This document shows, piece after piece, positions 1-9,806 of a stretch of 64,000 nucleotides of DNA (position 1 is its first letter; each line of letters opens with the position of its first letter). Position numbers and translations under genes: made by a program. Source of the DNA: Agrobacterium tumefaciens (GTDB lineage: Bacteria > Pseudomonadota > Alphaproteobacteria > Rhizobiales > Rhizobiaceae); assembly GCA_017744915.1 (NCBI GenBank), contig JAGIAH010000014.1, positions 1-64,000 of the forward strand. The letters are read 5' to 3'. The notes below the pieces were generated by a model that was given only the letters and a program-made list of their open reading frames with translations, did no database searches and was not told where the DNA came from.

Positions 1-116
1 CGCAGGTCGCGAACGGCCTCGGCATCACCATCCTTTCGACCCCGAAGGGCGTGATGGCCGATCACCAGGCTCGCGAACAGAACGTTGGTGGCGAGGTTCT
101 TTGCTCGGTCTTCTAA
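1..116 (+). CDS. rpsH: 30S ribosomal protein S8, C-terminal fragment
   Basis: Only the last 37 codons (reading from base 3) are in the window; the 5' part lies outside. The visible C-terminus contains the block [13 protein letters not shown] and ends EVLCSVF, typical of bacterial S8, a primary binder of 16S rRNA helix 21 and the spc-operon repressor in E. coli. It is followed 43 bases later by rplF on the same strand, which is the standard spc order and confirms the identity. Confidence 0.95.
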   Translation, partial: QVANGLGITILSTPKGVMADHQAREQNVGGEVLCSVF

Positions 117-159
117 GACCCGAGCAAGGATCTCCATAACGAACAGACAGGATTGAATA

Positions 160-693
160 ATGTCTCGTATCGGTAAAAAGCCCGTTCCGGTTCCCGCAGG
201 TGTGACGGCCAATGTTGACGGCCAGAAGGTCACTGCTAAGGGCCCGAAGGGTGAGCTGTTTTTCGTCGCTAACGACGACATCCAGCTGAAGCTCGAAGAT
301 AACGGCGTTTCCGTAACGCCGGCAAACGGCACCAAGGAAGCTCGTTCGAAGTGGGGGATGTCCCGCACGATGATCGAGAACATCTTCAAGGGTGTTAAGG
401 ACGGCTACGAGCGCAAGCTCGAAATCAACGGCGTTGGTTACCGTGCCGCCATGCAGGGCAAGAACCTGCAGCTGGCTCTCGGTTTCAGCCATGACGTTGT
501 TTACGAGCCGCCGGTCGGCATCACCATTGCCGTTCCGAAGCCGACGGAAATCATCGTTTCCGGCATCAACAAGCAGCAGGTTGGCCAGGTAGCCGCGGAA
601 ATCCGCGAATACCGCGGTCCCGAGCCCTACAAGGGCAAGGGCGTGAAATACGCTGAAGAGCGTATTGTCCGCAAAGAAGGCAAGAAGAAGTAA
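160..693 (+). CDS. rplF: 50S ribosomal protein L6
   Basis: This 177-residue protein starts [15 protein letters not shown] and carries the C-terminal L6 signature block (around residues 153-165, [13 protein letters not shown]) used to bind 23S rRNA near the factor-binding centre. The length matches the family. It sits in the spc operon between rpsH and rplR, 12 bases ahead of rplR. Codon use is typical of highly expressed genes, like its neighbours. Identification is from sequence and operon order together. Confidence 0.98.
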   Translation: MSRIGKKPVPVPAGVTANVDGQKVTAKGPKGELFFVANDDIQLKLEDNGVSVTPANGTKEARSKWGMSRTMIENIFKGVKDGYERKLEINGVGYRAAMQGKNLQLALGFSHDVVYEPPVGITIAVPKPTEIIVSGINKQQVGQVAAEIREYRGPEPYKGKGVKYAEERIVRKEGKKK

Positions 694-705
694 GGATCAC
701 GCGAA

Positions 706-1068
706 ATGGCTAGCAGGAAAGAAGCACTTGCACGTCGCGCGAGCCGTGTGCGCCGCCAGATCAAGGCGGTTGCCAACGGCCGCCCGCGCCTGTCGGTTCA
801 TCGCTCGTCGAAGAACATCTACGCCCAGATCATCGATGATGTTGCTGGCAAGACGCTTGCGTCTGCCTCCACGCTCGAAGCCGATCTGCGCGGCTCGCTC
901 AAGACTGGCGCCGACGTTGCAGCAGCATCCGTTGTCGGCAAGCTGGTTGCCGAGCGTGGCGTCAAGGCTGGCGTCAAGGATGTCGTATTCGACCGTGGCG
1001 CGTTCATCTATCATGGCCGCATCAAGGCCCTGGCAGACGCTGCCCGCGAAGGCGGTCTGAACTTCTGA
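706..1068 (+). CDS. rplR: 50S ribosomal protein L18
   Basis: The 120-residue protein begins [17 protein letters not shown], a basic N-terminal tail as expected for L18, and ends with the conserved block [19 protein letters not shown]18 helps bring 5S rRNA into the large subunit. Start ATG at 706 follows AAGGAT. A gap of about 120 bases with a perfect hairpin (1074-1101) separates it from rpsE, a longer gap than usual in this operon. Confidence 0.98.
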   Translation: MASRKEALARRASRVRRQIKAVANGRPRLSVHRSSKNIYAQIIDDVAGKTLASASTLEADLRGSLKTGADVAAASVVGKLVAERGVKAGVKDVVFDRGAFIYHGRIKALADAAREGGLNF

Positions 1069-1073
1069 TTTTT

Positions 1074-1104
1074 TTCCGCCCGGACAATGATCCGGGCGGA
1101 ATTT
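1074..1104 (+). terminator. hairpin in the rplR-rpsE gap, weak terminator or mRNA-processing element
   Basis: Perfect 11-bp inverted repeat (TTCCGCCCGGA / TCCGGGCGGAA) with a 6-base loop, just after the rplR stop codon. Only three T residues follow, and rpsE continues in the same operon, so full termination is unlikely; partial attenuation or an mRNA 3'-end stabiliser fits better. Confidence 0.55.
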
Positions 1105-1187
1105 CACCGGACCATGCGGATCTCTTCATTGAGGCCGCAGGTCTTTTCGTTTGCCGTTCCACCCGCAAAAGAAAAAGGACAAGGACA

Positions 1188-1757
1188 ATGGCACAGGATA
1201 AAAGAGGTTCCCGCGAAGAGCGTCAGAACCGCGAAGAGCGCGATAGCGAATTCGTCGACAAGCTGGTCGCGATCAACCGCGTTGCAAAGGTTGTTAAGGG
1301 TGGCCGTCGCTTCGGCTTTGCCGCTCTCGTCGTCGTTGGCGACCAGAAGGGCCGCGTCGGCTTCGGTCACGGCAAGGCTCGTGAAGTTCCGGAAGCTATC
1401 CGCAAGGCAACCGAGAGCGCAAAGCGCGATCTGATCTTCGTTCCGCTGCGCGATGGCCGCACTCTGCACCACGACGTCAATGGCCGTCACGGCGCAGGCA
1501 AGGTTCTGCTGCGTTCGGCCAAGGCCGGTACCGGTATCATCGCCGGTGGTCCGATGCGCGCCGTTTTCGAAACGCTCGGCGTTCATGACGTTGTTGCGAA
1601 GTCGACCGGTTCGTCGAACCCGTACAACATGGTTCGCGCCACGTTCGACGCTCTGAAGCATCAGGTTCATCCGAAGGACATCGCTGCACAGCGTGGCCTC
1701 AAGTATGCGACCCTTCAGGCTCGCCGTGCCGCTTCCGGCAACGCTTCTGAAGAATAA
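1188..1757 (+). CDS. rpsE: 30S ribosomal protein S5
   Basis: A 189-residue protein with an acidic/basic N-terminal extension followed by the S5 RNA-binding core ([17 protein letters not shown] from about residue 28) and the C-terminal block ending near [16 protein letters not shown]5 sits at the small-subunit mRNA entry and affects decoding accuracy. The start is chosen at ATG 1188 after AAGGACA. It is followed 11 bases later by rpmD. The length is slightly longer than the E. coli protein (167), as is usual in rhizobia. Confidence 0.98.
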   Translation: MAQDKRGSREERQNREERDSEFVDKLVAINRVAKVVKGGRRFGFAALVVVGDQKGRVGFGHGKAREVPEAIRKATESAKRDLIFVPLRDGRTLHHDVNGRHGAGKVLLRSAKAGTGIIAGGPMRAVFETLGVHDVVAKSTGSSNPYNMVRATFDALKHQVHPKDIAAQRGLKYATLQARRAASGNASEE

Positions 1758-1768
1758 GGAGCTGGATC

Positions 1769-1975
1769 ATGGCCAAGAAAACTACTGAAGCCAAGAAGAC
1801 TGTCACGGTCGAACAGATCGGCAGCCCTATTCGCCGCCCGGCAATCCAGCGTCAGACGCTGGTCGGTCTGGGTCTCAACAAGATGCATCGTCAGCGCACC
1901 CTGGAAGATACTCCTGCGGTTCGCGGCATGATCCGTGCGGTCCAGCATCTCGTTCGCGTCGTTGACGAGAAGTGA
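1769..1975 (+). CDS. rpmD: 50S ribosomal protein L30
   Basis: A 68-residue protein with the L30 core [21 protein letters not shown] and the conserved segment [19 protein letters not shown] short lysine-rich N-terminal extension (AKKTTEAKK) precedes the core. Its place between rpsE and rplO, 16 bases ahead of rplO, is the conserved spc order. Confidence 0.97.
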   Translation: MAKKTTEAKKTVTVEQIGSPIRRPAIQRQTLVGLGLNKMHRQRTLEDTPAVRGMIRAVQHLVRVVDEK

Positions 1976-1991
1976 GACGGAGTAACCTATC

Positions 1992-2471
1992 ATGAAACTC
2001 AATGAAATCAGAGATAACGAAGGCGCCTCCAAGGATCGTATCCGCGTAGGTCGCGGTATCGGTTCCGGCAAGGGCAAGACCGGTGGTCGCGGTGTGAAGG
2101 GTCAGAAGGCTCGTTCGGGCGTCGCCATCAACGGCTTCGAAGGCGGTCAGATGCCCATCTACCGTCGTCTGCCGAAGCGCGGTTTCAACAACATCTTCGC
2201 TTCCGAATATGTTGTCGTATCGCTCGGCCGCATTCAGACCGCCATCGACGCCAAGAAGCTTGACGCTTCCGCAACGATCGATGCCGCTGCTCTCAAGGCT
2301 GCCGGCGTTATCCGCCGCGCCAAGGACGGCGTACGCATTCTCGCCGACGGCGAGCTGAAGGCCAAGGTCGCTTTCGAAGTTGCCGGTGCTTCCAAGCCCG
2401 CAATCGAAAAGATCGAAAAGGCTGGCGGTTCGATCAAGCTTCTCGCAGTTGCAGCAGAAGCCGCCGAGTAA
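1992..2471 (+). CDS. rplO: 50S ribosomal protein L15
   Basis: A 159-residue protein beginning [20 protein letters not shown] with the glycine/lysine/arginine-rich N-terminal half ([19 protein letters not shown]) that threads into 23S rRNA, and a globular C-terminal half. Length and composition match L15. The start at 1992 follows GGAG. After the stop comes an unusually long 330-base gap before secY. Confidence 0.98.
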   Translation: MKLNEIRDNEGASKDRIRVGRGIGSGKGKTGGRGVKGQKARSGVAINGFEGGQMPIYRRLPKRGFNNIFASEYVVVSLGRIQTAIDAKKLDASATIDAAALKAAGVIRRAKDGVRILADGELKAKVAFEVAGASKPAIEKIEKAGGSIKLLAVAAEAAE

Positions 2472-2801
2472 TATATAGACTTCAGACGCCCGGTGCGCAT
2501 GTCGCTCCGGGCGTTTGCGCTCCCTGGCCACTGGTGCTTTCGATCTAAATCGATTTATAGAGCATCAGGGCAATCTCTTTGCGGTGTGCTTTCAAGGCCC
2601 CGCTTGCGGCAGAAAGTGCTGCAGGGAGAGCCTCACAGTTCTTGAACTTCCGTAGGGGAGGGGATAGGACATAAAAAACAGGGTGAGGCATGATGGCGGC
2701 CAAGAGCCGCATTCGTCCGAAGCCCGGTTTTGACCAGTATCTTTTAGACCTTTCCGCATTGGCCGGTGTTGCTGGCTGGCAAGGGTCATTCGGAGAAATT
2801 T
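2472..2801 (+). other. 330-base rplO-secY gap
   Basis: Apart from the hairpin at 2486-2516 the gap holds no convincing gene. A candidate promoter (TTGAAC, 17-base spacer, TAGGAC, near 2641-2669) could give secY-adk separate transcription, but both boxes are imperfect. Open frames here have no ribosome binding site and no family resemblance. Confidence 0.3.
2486..2516 (+). terminator. hairpin after rplO, possible weak terminator
   Basis: Stem ACGCCCGG / CCGGGCGT with a 13-base loop begins 14 bases after the rplO stop. It is followed only by TTGCG, so as an intrinsic terminator it would be weak. It may reduce transcription from the ribosomal protein genes into secY-adk. Confidence 0.5.
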
Positions 2802-4142
2802 ATGGCTTCAGCAGCGGAACAACTGGCTTCGAACCTGAATTTTTCGACCTTCGCTAAGGCGGAGGATCTGAAAAAGCGTCTCTGGTTTACTCTTGCCGCA
2901 CTTCTCGTCTACCGTCTCGGCACCCATATTCCGCTTCCGGGCCTGAACCCCGAAGCCTATGCGCAGGCCTTCCGTGGCCAGGCCAACGGTATTCTCGGTC
3001 TTTTCAACATGTTTGCGGGCGGCGCCGTCGAGCGCATGGCGATCTTCGCCCTCGGCATCATGCCTTACATCTCCGCTTCGATCATCGTGCAGCTCATGAC
3101 CTCGGTCGTGCCCTCGCTCGAAGCGTTGAAGAAGGAAGGCGAAGCCGGCCGCAAGATCATCAACCAGTACACCCGCTACGGCACGGTGCTGCTCGGCACG
3201 CTGCAGGCCTATGGCATTGCGGTCGGTCTTGAAAGCGGCAACGGTCTCGTGGTCGATCCGGGCATGTTCTTCCGCATTTCCACCGTCATCACGCTGCTCG
3301 GCGGCACGATGTTCCTGATGTGGCTTGGCGAACAGATCACCTCGCGCGGTATCGGCAACGGTATTTCGCTGATCATCTTCGCGGGCATCGCCGCCGGCCT
3401 GCCCAAGGCTCTGGCCGGAACGCTGGAACTTGGCCGCACCGGTGCGCTGTCGACCCCGCTCATCCTGATGGTTGTCATCGTCGCCATCGGCGTCATTGGC
3501 CTCATCGTCTTCGTGGAGCGCGCCCAGCGCCGCCTCCTGATACAATATCCGAAGCGACAGGTCGGCAACCGGATGTTCCAGGGCGATACCTCGCATCTGC
3601 CGCTGAAGCTCAACACGGCCGGTGTCATTCCTGCGATCTTCGCATCGTCGCTGCTGCTCCTGCCGGCAACGGCTGCGGGTTTTGCCGGCAACACCAACCT
3701 GCCGACCTGGGCGACCTCGATCATCGCGTCGCTGCAGCACGGCCAGCCGCTGTTCATGGCGCTCTACGGCCTGCTGATCGCGTTCTTCGCATTCTTCTAC
3801 ACGGCGATCGTGTTCAATCCGAAGGATACGGCTGACAATCTCAAGAAGCATGGCGGCTTCATTCCGGGCATCCGTCCGGGTGAGCGCACTGCGGAGTACA
3901 TCGATTACGTCCTGACCCGCATCACCGTGGTCGGCGCGATTTATCTGGTCTTCGTCTGTATCCTTCCTGAGACACTTATCGCACGTACGGGCATTCCATT
4001 AGCCCTTGGTGGTACTTCGCTTTTGATCGTCGTCAGTGTAACTCTGGATACGGTTGCGCAGATTCAGGGTCACCTGATCGCCCAGCAGTATGAAGGTCTG
4101 ATCAAGAAGTCGAAGTTGCGTGGAGGAAAGAGGGGACGATGA
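2802..4142 (+). CDS. secY: preprotein translocase subunit SecY
   Basis: SecY is the central channel of the Sec translocon in the inner membrane. The 446-residue protein has ten predicted hydrophobic segments, the plug-region block ([24 protein letters not shown], about residues 85-108) and the conserved cytoplasmic loops. I start at ATG 2802 because GGAGA lies 6-10 bases upstream and the protein then begins [14 protein letters not shown] as in relatives; an in-frame ATG at 2766 would add 12 residues. Its last four bases overlap the adk start (ATGA), indicating translational coupling. Confidence 0.97.
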   Translation: MASAAEQLASNLNFSTFAKAEDLKKRLWFTLAALLVYRLGTHIPLPGLNPEAYAQAFRGQANGILGLFNMFAGGAVERMAIFALGIMPYISASIIVQLMTSVVPSLEALKKEGEAGRKIINQYTRYGTVLLGTLQAYGIAVGLESGNGLVVDPGMFFRISTVITLLGGTMFLMWLGEQITSRGIGNGISLIIFAGIAAGLPKALAGTLELGRTGALSTPLILMVVIVAIGVIGLIVFVERAQRRLLIQYPKRQVGNRMFQGDTSHLPLKLNTAGVIPAIFASSLLLLPATAAGFAGNTNLPTWATSIIASLQHGQPLFMALYGLLIAFFAFFYTAIVFNPKDTADNLKKHGGFIPGIRPGERTAEYIDYVLTRITVVGAIYLVFVCILPETLIARTGIPLALGGTSLLIVVSVTLDTVAQIQGHLIAQQYEGLIKKSKLRGGKRGR

Positions 4143-4729
4143 GACTGATATTTTTGGGTCCGCCGGGTGCGGGCAAGGGAACCCAGGCCAAGCGGCTGAC
4201 GGACAAGTACGGGATCCCGCAGCTTTCCACCGGTGACATGCTGCGCGCTGCGGTCAGCGCGGGCACCGAAATCGGCAAGCGCGCCAAGGCCGTCATGGAT
4301 GCCGGCGGGCTCGTTTCCGACGATATCGTCAATCAGATCGTTTCCGAACGTATCGAAGCAGCTGACTGTGCCAAGGGCTTTATTCTCGACGGCTATCCGC
4401 GCACCGTTCCGCAGGCGAAGGCGCTTGCCGACAACATGCGCAAGAAGAATCTGGTCCTTGATGCCGTCATCGAGCTGAAGGTGGATGAGGAGGCGCTGAT
4501 TCGCCGAATCGAAAACCGCGTGGCTGAAACCATTGCCGCCGGCGGCACGGTTCGTTCGGATGACAATCCGGAAGCCTTCCGCAAGCGCCTGACGGAATAT
4601 CGCGAGAAGACCGCGCCGCTGTCGGCCTATTACAGCGAGCAGGGTGAGCTTGTGACGCTGGATGGCATGGCCGATGTCGATGCCGTCACCGAGGCCATCG
4701 AGCGCGTTCTCGAGAAAGCCTCCGCCTGA
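4139..4729 (+). CDS. adk: adenylate kinase, short-LID type
   Basis: Adenylate kinase interconverts ATP + AMP and 2 ADP in the cytoplasm. The 196-residue protein has the P-loop [10 protein letters not shown] (residues 7-16) and the AMP-binding block [10 protein letters not shown]. The region after residue 120 ([12 protein letters not shown]) is far shorter than the LID domain of the 214-residue E. coli enzyme, so this is the short form common in alphaproteobacteria. It overlaps secY by four bases, the usual secY-adk pairing. Confidence 0.97.
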   Translation: MRLIFLGPPGAGKGTQAKRLTDKYGIPQLSTGDMLRAAVSAGTEIGKRAKAVMDAGGLVSDDIVNQIVSERIEAADCAKGFILDGYPRTVPQAKALADNMRKKNLVLDAVIELKVDEEALIRRIENRVAETIAAGGTVRSDDNPEAFRKRLTEYREKTAPLSAYYSEQGELVTLDGMADVDAVTEAIERVLEKASA

Positions 4730-5032
4730 TCGACGGAGCGGATGGGCAGGCGCTGTTGCGTTCTTGCCCATATCGCGCTTGCGCATGGCGGCAGATCCTC
4801 TGGATCGCAAAAGAATCTTGGCGGAGCCGGTTGCTTTTTTGCGCTGATTCCGTTAAACACCGCGCCAACTCGCGACATCCCAAGCGACTGGCGCGGATTT
4901 CCCTTAGGGAAGGGAGATCCGGGTTCGGTCGTTTTGACTTGTCACGGACACCAATTTGAACTGGCGGTCTTGTCGGCCGCTCAAATGGAATCACCACTTG
5001 CCGGATGGCAACTGGAACCAAGGAGAAAAGAC
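4730..5032 (+). other. 303-base adk-rpsM gap
   Basis: In many bacteria infA and rpmJ lie here; neither is present. A hairpin (ATGGGCA..TGCCCAT, about 4741-4773) lies just after adk without a T-run. A TTGACT box near 4938 with TGAACT 17 bases on might serve as an alpha-operon promoter, but the -10 is poor. The rpsM frame happens to be open through much of this gap; this is not an N-terminal extension. Confidence 0.35.
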
Positions 5033-5401
5033 GTGGCACGTATCGCTGGCGTCAACATCCCGACTGCGAAGCGCGTTGTTATTGCGCTGACCTACATTCA
5101 CGGGATTGGTCCGAAATTCGCGCAGGAAATCATGGACAAGGTCGGTCTTCCGGCTGACAAGCGCGTTCATCAGCTGACGGATGCTGAAGTTCTTCAGATC
5201 CGCGAAGCCATCGACCGCGACTACCAGGTCGAAGGTGACCTGCGTCGTGAGACCTCGATGAACATCAAGCGTCTGATGGACCTCGGTTGCTACCGCGGCC
5301 TGCGTCACCGTCGTGGCCTTCCGGTCCGCGGTCAGCGCACGCACACCAACGCCCGCACCCGCAAGGGTCCGGCGAAGGCTATCGCTGGTAAGAAGAAGTA
5401 A
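5033..5401 (+). CDS. rpsM: 30S ribosomal protein S13
   Basis: S13 lies in the head of the small subunit and contacts the P-site tRNA. The start is a GTG at 5033 preceded by AAGGAG, giving a 122-residue protein that begins [15 protein letters not shown] and ends in the basic tail [15 protein letters not shown], exactly the family length. Upstream in-frame sequence is not conserved and is rejected. This is the first gene of the alpha operon. Confidence 0.97.
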   Translation: MARIAGVNIPTAKRVVIALTYIHGIGPKFAQEIMDKVGLPADKRVHQLTDAEVLQIREAIDRDYQVEGDLRRETSMNIKRLMDLGCYRGLRHRRGLPVRGQRTHTNARTRKGPAKAIAGKKK

Positions 5402-5539
5402 TTTTCCGGTTCTCCGGAAAGGGGAGGCTGGTGCAATCCGCGCCAGCCTTTCTGAGTTTGGCGAAAAGCTCGGTCACGGGCTGATTGCCGGTGTAGCCGC
5501 TGGTGTTACGGCGGTGAAGAGATCAATGAAAGGTATAAA

Positions 5540-5929
5540 ATGGCCAAGGAAGCCGCACGCGTCCGTCGTCGCGAACGCAAAAATATCACGTCTGGCGTCG
5601 CGCACGTCAACTCGACCTTCAACAACACGATGATCACCATCACCGACGCACAGGGCAATGCTATTGCCTGGTCGTCCGCTGGTGCCAAGGGCTTCAAGGG
5701 TTCGCGTAAGTCGACCCCGTTCGCTGCCCAGATCGCTGCTGAAGATTGCGCGAAGAAGGCTCAGGAACACGGCATGAAGTCGCTTGAAGTTGAAGTTTGC
5801 GGTCCGGGTTCCGGCCGTGAATCGGCACTTCGCGCTCTGCAGGCTGCCGGTTTCATGATCACTTCCATTCGCGACGTGACGCCGATCCCGCACAACGGTT
5901 GCCGTCCGCGCAAGAAGCGCCGCGTCTGA
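5540..5929 (+). CDS. rpsK: 30S ribosomal protein S11
   Basis: The 129-residue protein carries the S11 platform-domain core ([18 protein letters not shown], and [17 protein letters not shown]) and the C-terminal block [15 protein letters not shown]. The start at 5540 follows AAAGG with seven-base spacing. In E. coli rpsD would follow; here rpoA follows directly and rpsD is about 53 kb away (58649). The 138-base gap from rpsM holds a 7-bp hairpin (AGGCTGG / CCAGCCT). Confidence 0.98.
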   Translation: MAKEAARVRRRERKNITSGVAHVNSTFNNTMITITDAQGNAIAWSSAGAKGFKGSRKSTPFAAQIAAEDCAKKAQEHGMKSLEVEVCGPGSGRESALRALQAAGFMITSIRDVTPIPHNGCRPRKKRRV

Positions 5930-5945
5930 CGCGACCGTGGTTCGG

Positions 5946-5979
5946 AAATTCCGCCTTACCTCAGGTCTGGCGGAATTTT
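5946..5979 (+). terminator. hairpin in the rpsK-rpoA gap, possible partial terminator
   Basis: Perfect 10-bp stem AAATTCCGCC / GGCGGAATTT with a 13-base loop, ending in four T residues. It lies 17 bases after rpsK and 144 bases before rpoA, so it could lower read-through into rpoA or protect the upstream mRNA end. Confidence 0.5.
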
Positions 5980-6122
5980 CGTGTATCTGGCGTGTGCGCG
6001 TCGATTTCGATCGACGGACTTGCGCTCAAGAACCCACCGATGAACCGGCTTAAGGTTCCTCTCGGTGTTTTCATGCTCGGTCCGTCACGATTGGATGGTG
6101 GCGGCGAACGGAAGGTTTAAAG

Positions 6123-7133
6123 ATGATTCAGAAGAACTGGCAGGAACTTATCAAGCCGAACAAGGTCGAGTTCACCTCGTCCAGCCGCACCAAGGCAACT
6201 CTGGTTGCCGAGCCGCTGGAACGTGGTTTCGGTCTTACCCTCGGCAACGCGCTGCGTCGCGTTCTGTTGTCTTCTCTGCGTGGTGCCGCTGTAACGGCCG
6301 TGCAGATCGACGGTGTCCTGCACGAATTCTCCTCCATCCCCGGCGTTCGGGAAGATGTGACGGATATCGTGCTCAACATCAAGGAAATCGCCATCAAGAT
6401 GGACGGCGATGATTCCAAGCGCATGGTCGTGCGCAAGCAGGGTCCGGGTGCCGTAACCGCTGGTGACATCCAGACGGTTGGCGACATCGAGATCCTGAAC
6501 CCCGACCACGTGCTCTGCACGCTGGACGATGGCGCTGAAATCCGCATGGAATTCACCGTCAACAACGGCAAGGGTTACGTACCGGCTGAGCGCAACCGCG
6601 CGGAAGATGCCCCGATCGGCCTCATTCCGGTGGACAGCCTCTATTCTCCGGTCAAGAAAGTGTCCTACAAGGTGGAAAACACCCGTGAAGGTCAGGTTCT
6701 TGACTATGACAAGCTGATCATGACGATCGAGACCAACGGTTCGGTTTCCGGCGAAGACGCCGTTGCCTTCGCCGCTCGCATTCTCCAGGACCAGCTGGGC
6801 GTCTTCGTCAACTTCGACGAGCCGCAGAAGGAAGCAGAAGAAGAATCGGTTACCGAACTCGCGTTCAACCCGGCGCTTCTCAAGAAGGTCGACGAGCTCG
6901 AACTGTCCGTTCGTTCGGCAAACTGCCTGAAGAACGACAACATCGTTTACATCGGCGACCTGATCCAGAAGACCGAAGCCGAAATGCTCCGCACGCCGAA
7001 CTTTGGTCGCAAGTCGCTGAACGAAATCAAGGAAGTTCTCGCTTCCATGGGTCTGCACCTCGGCATGGAAGTGCCGGCATGGCCGCCTGAGAACATCGAA
7101 GATCTCGCAAAGCGTTACGAAGACCAGTACTAA
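6123..7133 (+). CDS. rpoA: DNA-directed RNA polymerase subunit alpha
   Basis: The 336-residue protein has the N-terminal dimerisation domain ([20 protein letters not shown], residues about 37-56), an acidic linker, and the C-terminal domain with helix-hairpin-helix block ([22 protein letters not shown]) that contacts UP elements and activators. The start at 6123 follows GGAAGG. It lies in the alpha operon between rpsK and rplQ as expected. Confidence 0.98.
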   Translation: MIQKNWQELIKPNKVEFTSSSRTKATLVAEPLERGFGLTLGNALRRVLLSSLRGAAVTAVQIDGVLHEFSSIPGVREDVTDIVLNIKEIAIKMDGDDSKRMVVRKQGPGAVTAGDIQTVGDIEILNPDHVLCTLDDGAEIRMEFTVNNGKGYVPAERNRAEDAPIGLIPVDSLYSPVKKVSYKVENTREGQVLDYDKLIMTIETNGSVSGEDAVAFAARILQDQLGVFVNFDEPQKEAEEESVTELAFNPALLKKVDELELSVRSANCLKNDNIVYIGDLIQKTEAEMLRTPNFGRKSLNEIKEVLASMGLHLGMEVPAWPPENIEDLAKRYEDQY

Positions 7134-7140
7134 CAATCAA

Positions 7141-7168
7141 AAAGGCAGACCCTTTAAAGACTGCCTTT
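7141..7168 (+). terminator. hairpin in the rpoA-rplQ gap
   Basis: Stem AAAGGCAG / CTGCCTTT (8 bp) begins 7 bases after the rpoA stop, followed by CCCC rather than T residues. It is therefore more likely an mRNA stabiliser or processing site than a terminator. Confidence 0.4.
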
Positions 7169-7253
7169 CCCCGTCAAACAGCAGATAAGTCATCTGCATG
7201 TGCCAGGAAACGGCAGGCCTTAAAGAAGGAACCTGCGTAGAAGGAGAATAGCA

Positions 7254-7679
7254 ATGCGCCACGGTAATTCAGGCCGCAAGCTCAATAGAACCGCCAGCCA
7301 CCGCAAGGCAATGTTTGCCAACATGGCTGCTTCGCTCATCACCCATGAGCAGATCGTCACCACGCTTCCGAAGGCGAAGGAAATTCGCCCGATCGTTGAG
7401 AAGCTCGTCACCCTCGGCAAGCGCGGCGACCTGCACGCTCGTCGTCAGGCGATTTCGCAGATCAAGGATCAGGATGCCGTTCGCAAGCTGTTCGACGCGA
7501 TCGCAGCCCGTTACGCAAACCGCAACGGCGGCTACCTGCGTATCATGAAGGCCGGCTTCCGCCAGGGCGACAATGCCGCTCTCGCCGTCATCGAATTCGT
7601 CGAGCGCGACGTTGACGCCAAGGGCGCAGCCGACAAGGCTCGCGTTGCCGCTGAAGCTGCTGCTGCCGAAGCCGCATAA
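7254..7679 (+). CDS. rplQ: 50S ribosomal protein L17
   Basis: The 141-residue protein begins [20 protein letters not shown], the invariant L17 N-terminus, and ends in an alanine-rich tail ([10 protein letters not shown]) seen in rhizobial L17. A strong AAGGAG precedes the ATG. It is the last gene of the alpha operon and is followed by a strong intrinsic terminator. Confidence 0.98.
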   Translation: MRHGNSGRKLNRTASHRKAMFANMAASLITHEQIVTTLPKAKEIRPIVEKLVTLGKRGDLHARRQAISQIKDQDAVRKLFDAIAARYANRNGGYLRIMKAGFRQGDNAALAVIEFVERDVDAKGAADKARVAAEAAAAEAA

Positions 7680-7710
7680 GGTCTGACGCCTTTTCCAGGC
7701 GTCGTGAATT

Positions 7711-7743
7711 AAAAAGCCGGGTGAGAGATCACCCGGCTTTTTT
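7711..7743 (+). terminator. intrinsic terminator of the alpha operon
   Basis: Stem AAAGCCGGGT / ACCCGGCTTT with a short loop, followed by six T residues, 32 bases after the rplQ stop. It closes the ribosomal protein cluster; the next gene is on the other strand. Confidence 0.9.
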
Positions 7744-7840
7744 GCGTTTGGGTTTTGGGAAATCGAGCAGGCGAGGGTGCTGCCTCTGCAAAGCCTTTGG
7801 CGCCTGCCAGATCAGATGCTCGGCTGAAGCTTTGCTTCTC

Positions 7841-8713
7841 TTACTCCGGAACGTGAATACGGGCCTTGATGTGCTTGAGTTGCGCGACGATTGTAAACGT
7901 CATGATGACCAGCAGCGACCATGAACTCCATTTCCCGATATGCACCACGGACCAGGCGCCGATCTGATCGGGATATTTCCAGATGCCGAAGAAGGTGGAG
8001 ATATTCTCCGCCAGCCAGACGAAAAAGCCGATCAGGATGAAGGAGAGGAGAAGCGGCATCTTCCGATCCCGATCGTAGGGGCGATACACCACCGTTGCGC
8101 GGGAATAGAGACCGATGGCGCAGGCGGCGATGTACCAGCGGTAATCACCGATGAAGTGGTGGGTGAAGAAGTTGGCATAGATGGCGATGCCGATCAGCGT
8201 CGCCATCCAATAGGTGGGATAGTGGCGAATGCGCACATCCAGCAAACGCCACGCCTGGATGATGTAGCTGCCGACGGCGGCATACATGAAGCCGGAAAAG
8301 AGCGGTACACCGAGGACCTTGCTATAGGCGAAGTCGGGATAGGACCATGACTGGATGGCGCCTGACGTCTTGAACACCTCCAGCGCGAAACCGACGATAT
8401 GGAACAGCAGGATGGCCTTGGCCTCATCCAGCGTTTCCAGCCTGCTCCAGATCATGAAGGACTGGATGCCGAGAGCGATGATCAGCAGCACGTCATAACG
8501 CGGAATGCCAAATAGTCCGGCATGTGGCACCACGAAGATGGAGATGAAGAACAGTCCCGCAAACAGGCAGGCACGAGCTTCCTTGATGCCGAAATAGAGA
8601 AATTCGACGATGAAGCGCCTGATGCCCTTGAGTTCGCCCCAGGGATAGGTATCGCACAGAAGATCGTCCAAAACCGAGAGGCGGGTTGCGGCTGTACCTG
8701 TTGCTGTGCTCAT
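7841..8713 (-). CDS. DUF817 family integral membrane protein
   Basis: A 290-residue protein with about eight hydrophobic segments, matching the DUF817 family (Bacillus YoaT type) of unknown function. Recognisable blocks are FLYFGIKEARACLFAGLF near residues 38-55, GIPRYDVLLIIALGIQ and the histidine-rich NFFTHHFIGDYRW. The start at 8713 follows GAGG. It is divergent from the DUF2809 gene 57 bases away, so the two probably share a regulatory region. No catalytic role can be read from the sequence. Confidence 0.8.
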   Translation of the reverse strand: MSTATGTAATRLSVLDDLLCDTYPWGELKGIRRFIVEFLYFGIKEARACLFAGLFFISIFVVPHAGLFGIPRYDVLLIIALGIQSFMIWSRLETLDEAKAILLFHIVGFALEVFKTSGAIQSWSYPDFAYSKVLGVPLFSGFMYAAVGSYIIQAWRLLDVRIRHYPTYWMATLIGIAIYANFFTHHFIGDYRWYIAACAIGLYSRATVVYRPYDRDRKMPLLLSFILIGFFVWLAENISTFFGIWKYPDQIGAWSVVHIGKWSSWSLLVIMTFTIVAQLKHIKARIHVPE

Positions 8714-8770
8714 GTTCGCGCCTCGATTTGCATCCGTTAGATTTTCATACGAAAACCGGAAGGAACTCGC

Positions 8771-9199
8771 ATGGGTCCGTCACGCCTTTCCCCGCCTTAT
8801 TTTGCCCGCATCCGGCTTTTGGCGGCGGCCGTGACGGTGATCATTGGCGGCCTTTGCCTGCGGGCGTTCGGCTACGAGGTGGGATTGCCGTTCGTGGCGG
8901 TAAAATACGGCGGATCCGTGCTCTGGGGGGCGATGGTCTATCTGCTGCTGGCGGCCATTCTTCCGTCCCGCTGGCACGGCTATGAGGTTCACATCGCCGT
9001 CATTGTCGTTGTCGTCGTGGAATTGATCCGGCTCGTTCATTTCCCGGCGCTGGATGCGTTTCGCGCAACGGCGTCCGGAGCTTTGCTGCTCGGCCGCGTT
9101 TTTTCCGTGTGGAATATCGTCTGTTATATCGGCGGGATCGCGGTGGCGTCCTTTACGTCCGGACGGGCCTTGCGCGCTTATTCCTCTTCATCGTCATGA
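8771..9199 (+). CDS. DUF2809 family small membrane protein
   Basis: A 142-residue protein with four hydrophobic segments. The block GLPFVAVKYGGSVLWGAMVYLLL fits DUF2809, a family of unknown function with an R..G..(L/V)....Y.G..LW pattern. The start at 8771 follows AAGGA. Its last 47 bases overlap the 3' end of msrQ on the opposite strand (9153-9199), so the two genes converge and overlap; the C-terminus ends in a run of five serines encoded in this overlap. Confidence 0.7.
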   Translation: MGPSRLSPPYFARIRLLAAAVTVIIGGLCLRAFGYEVGLPFVAVKYGGSVLWGAMVYLLLAAILPSRWHGYEVHIAVIVVVVVELIRLVHFPALDAFRATASGALLLGRVFSVWNIVCYIGGIAVASFTSGRALRAYSSSSS

Positions 9200-9806
9200 T
9201 CGTCGGCCGCACCAGCCGATAGCCCAGCAAGACAACCATGGTGCTGATATAAAACACCGGCTCCAGCGTGATCGATTTCCGGGCCAGCACGAAATGCAGC
9301 ACGCCGACGATGAGGACGAGATAAACGAGCTTGTGCAGTGTGTTCCAGCGACTACCGAGCTTGCGGATGGACCAGCGGTTAGAGGTAAGCGCCAGCGGAA
9401 TGAGCATGAGAAGGCCCGCCATGCCGAACATGATATAGGGGCGCTTCAGAATATCGCCGGCGATGGAGCCCAGCATCAGGCCGCGATCCAGCACCAGATA
9501 GACGGTGAAATGGGCGAGCACATAATAAAAGGCGATCAGCCCCAGCGCCCGGCGATAGGCGATGAGGTTGATGTTGAGGAGATCGCGCAGCGGCGTTACC
9601 AGCAGTCCGAGGCACAGGAAGCGCAGGGCCCAGATGCCGAGCAGGTGCTCGAAATCCTTGACCGGGTTGAAGCCGAGGCCACCGGTTGCGGCGAGGTAGA
9701 AATACCAGACGCCCGGACAGAGGCCGAGCACATAAAGCGACCAGATGGCTGTCGGCTGGTAACGCTTCGGCAGCGTGGGAAGGGGCAGGGCAAAGGCCAT
9801 GGTCAA
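9153..9806 (-). CDS. msrQ: methionine-sulfoxide reductase haem-binding membrane subunit MsrQ
   Basis: MsrQ is the b-type haem quinol-oxidising membrane partner that feeds electrons to MsrP for repair of oxidised periplasmic proteins. This 217-residue protein has six hydrophobic segments with conserved histidines ([10 protein letters not shown] and [18 protein letters not shown]). The start at 9806 overlaps the msrP stop by four bases, so the two are one operon, msrP first. Formerly YedZ. Confidence 0.93.
   Translation of the reverse strand: MTMAFALPLPTLPKRYQPTAIWSLYVLGLCPGVWYFYLAATGGLGFNPVKDFEHLLGIWALRFLCLGLLVTPLRDLLNINLIAYRRALGLIAFYYVLAHFTVYLVLDRGLMLGSIAGDILKRPYIMFGMAGLLMLIPLALTSNRWSIRKLGSRWNTLHKLVYLVLIVGVLHFVLARKSITLEPVFYISTMVVLLGYRLVRPTIMTMKRNKRARPVRT

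Noticed and set aside
4742-5032. N-terminal extension of rpsM by 97 codons
   Set aside because: S13 proteins are about 122 residues; the GTG at 5033 has a strong AAGGAG and gives the exact family N-terminus.
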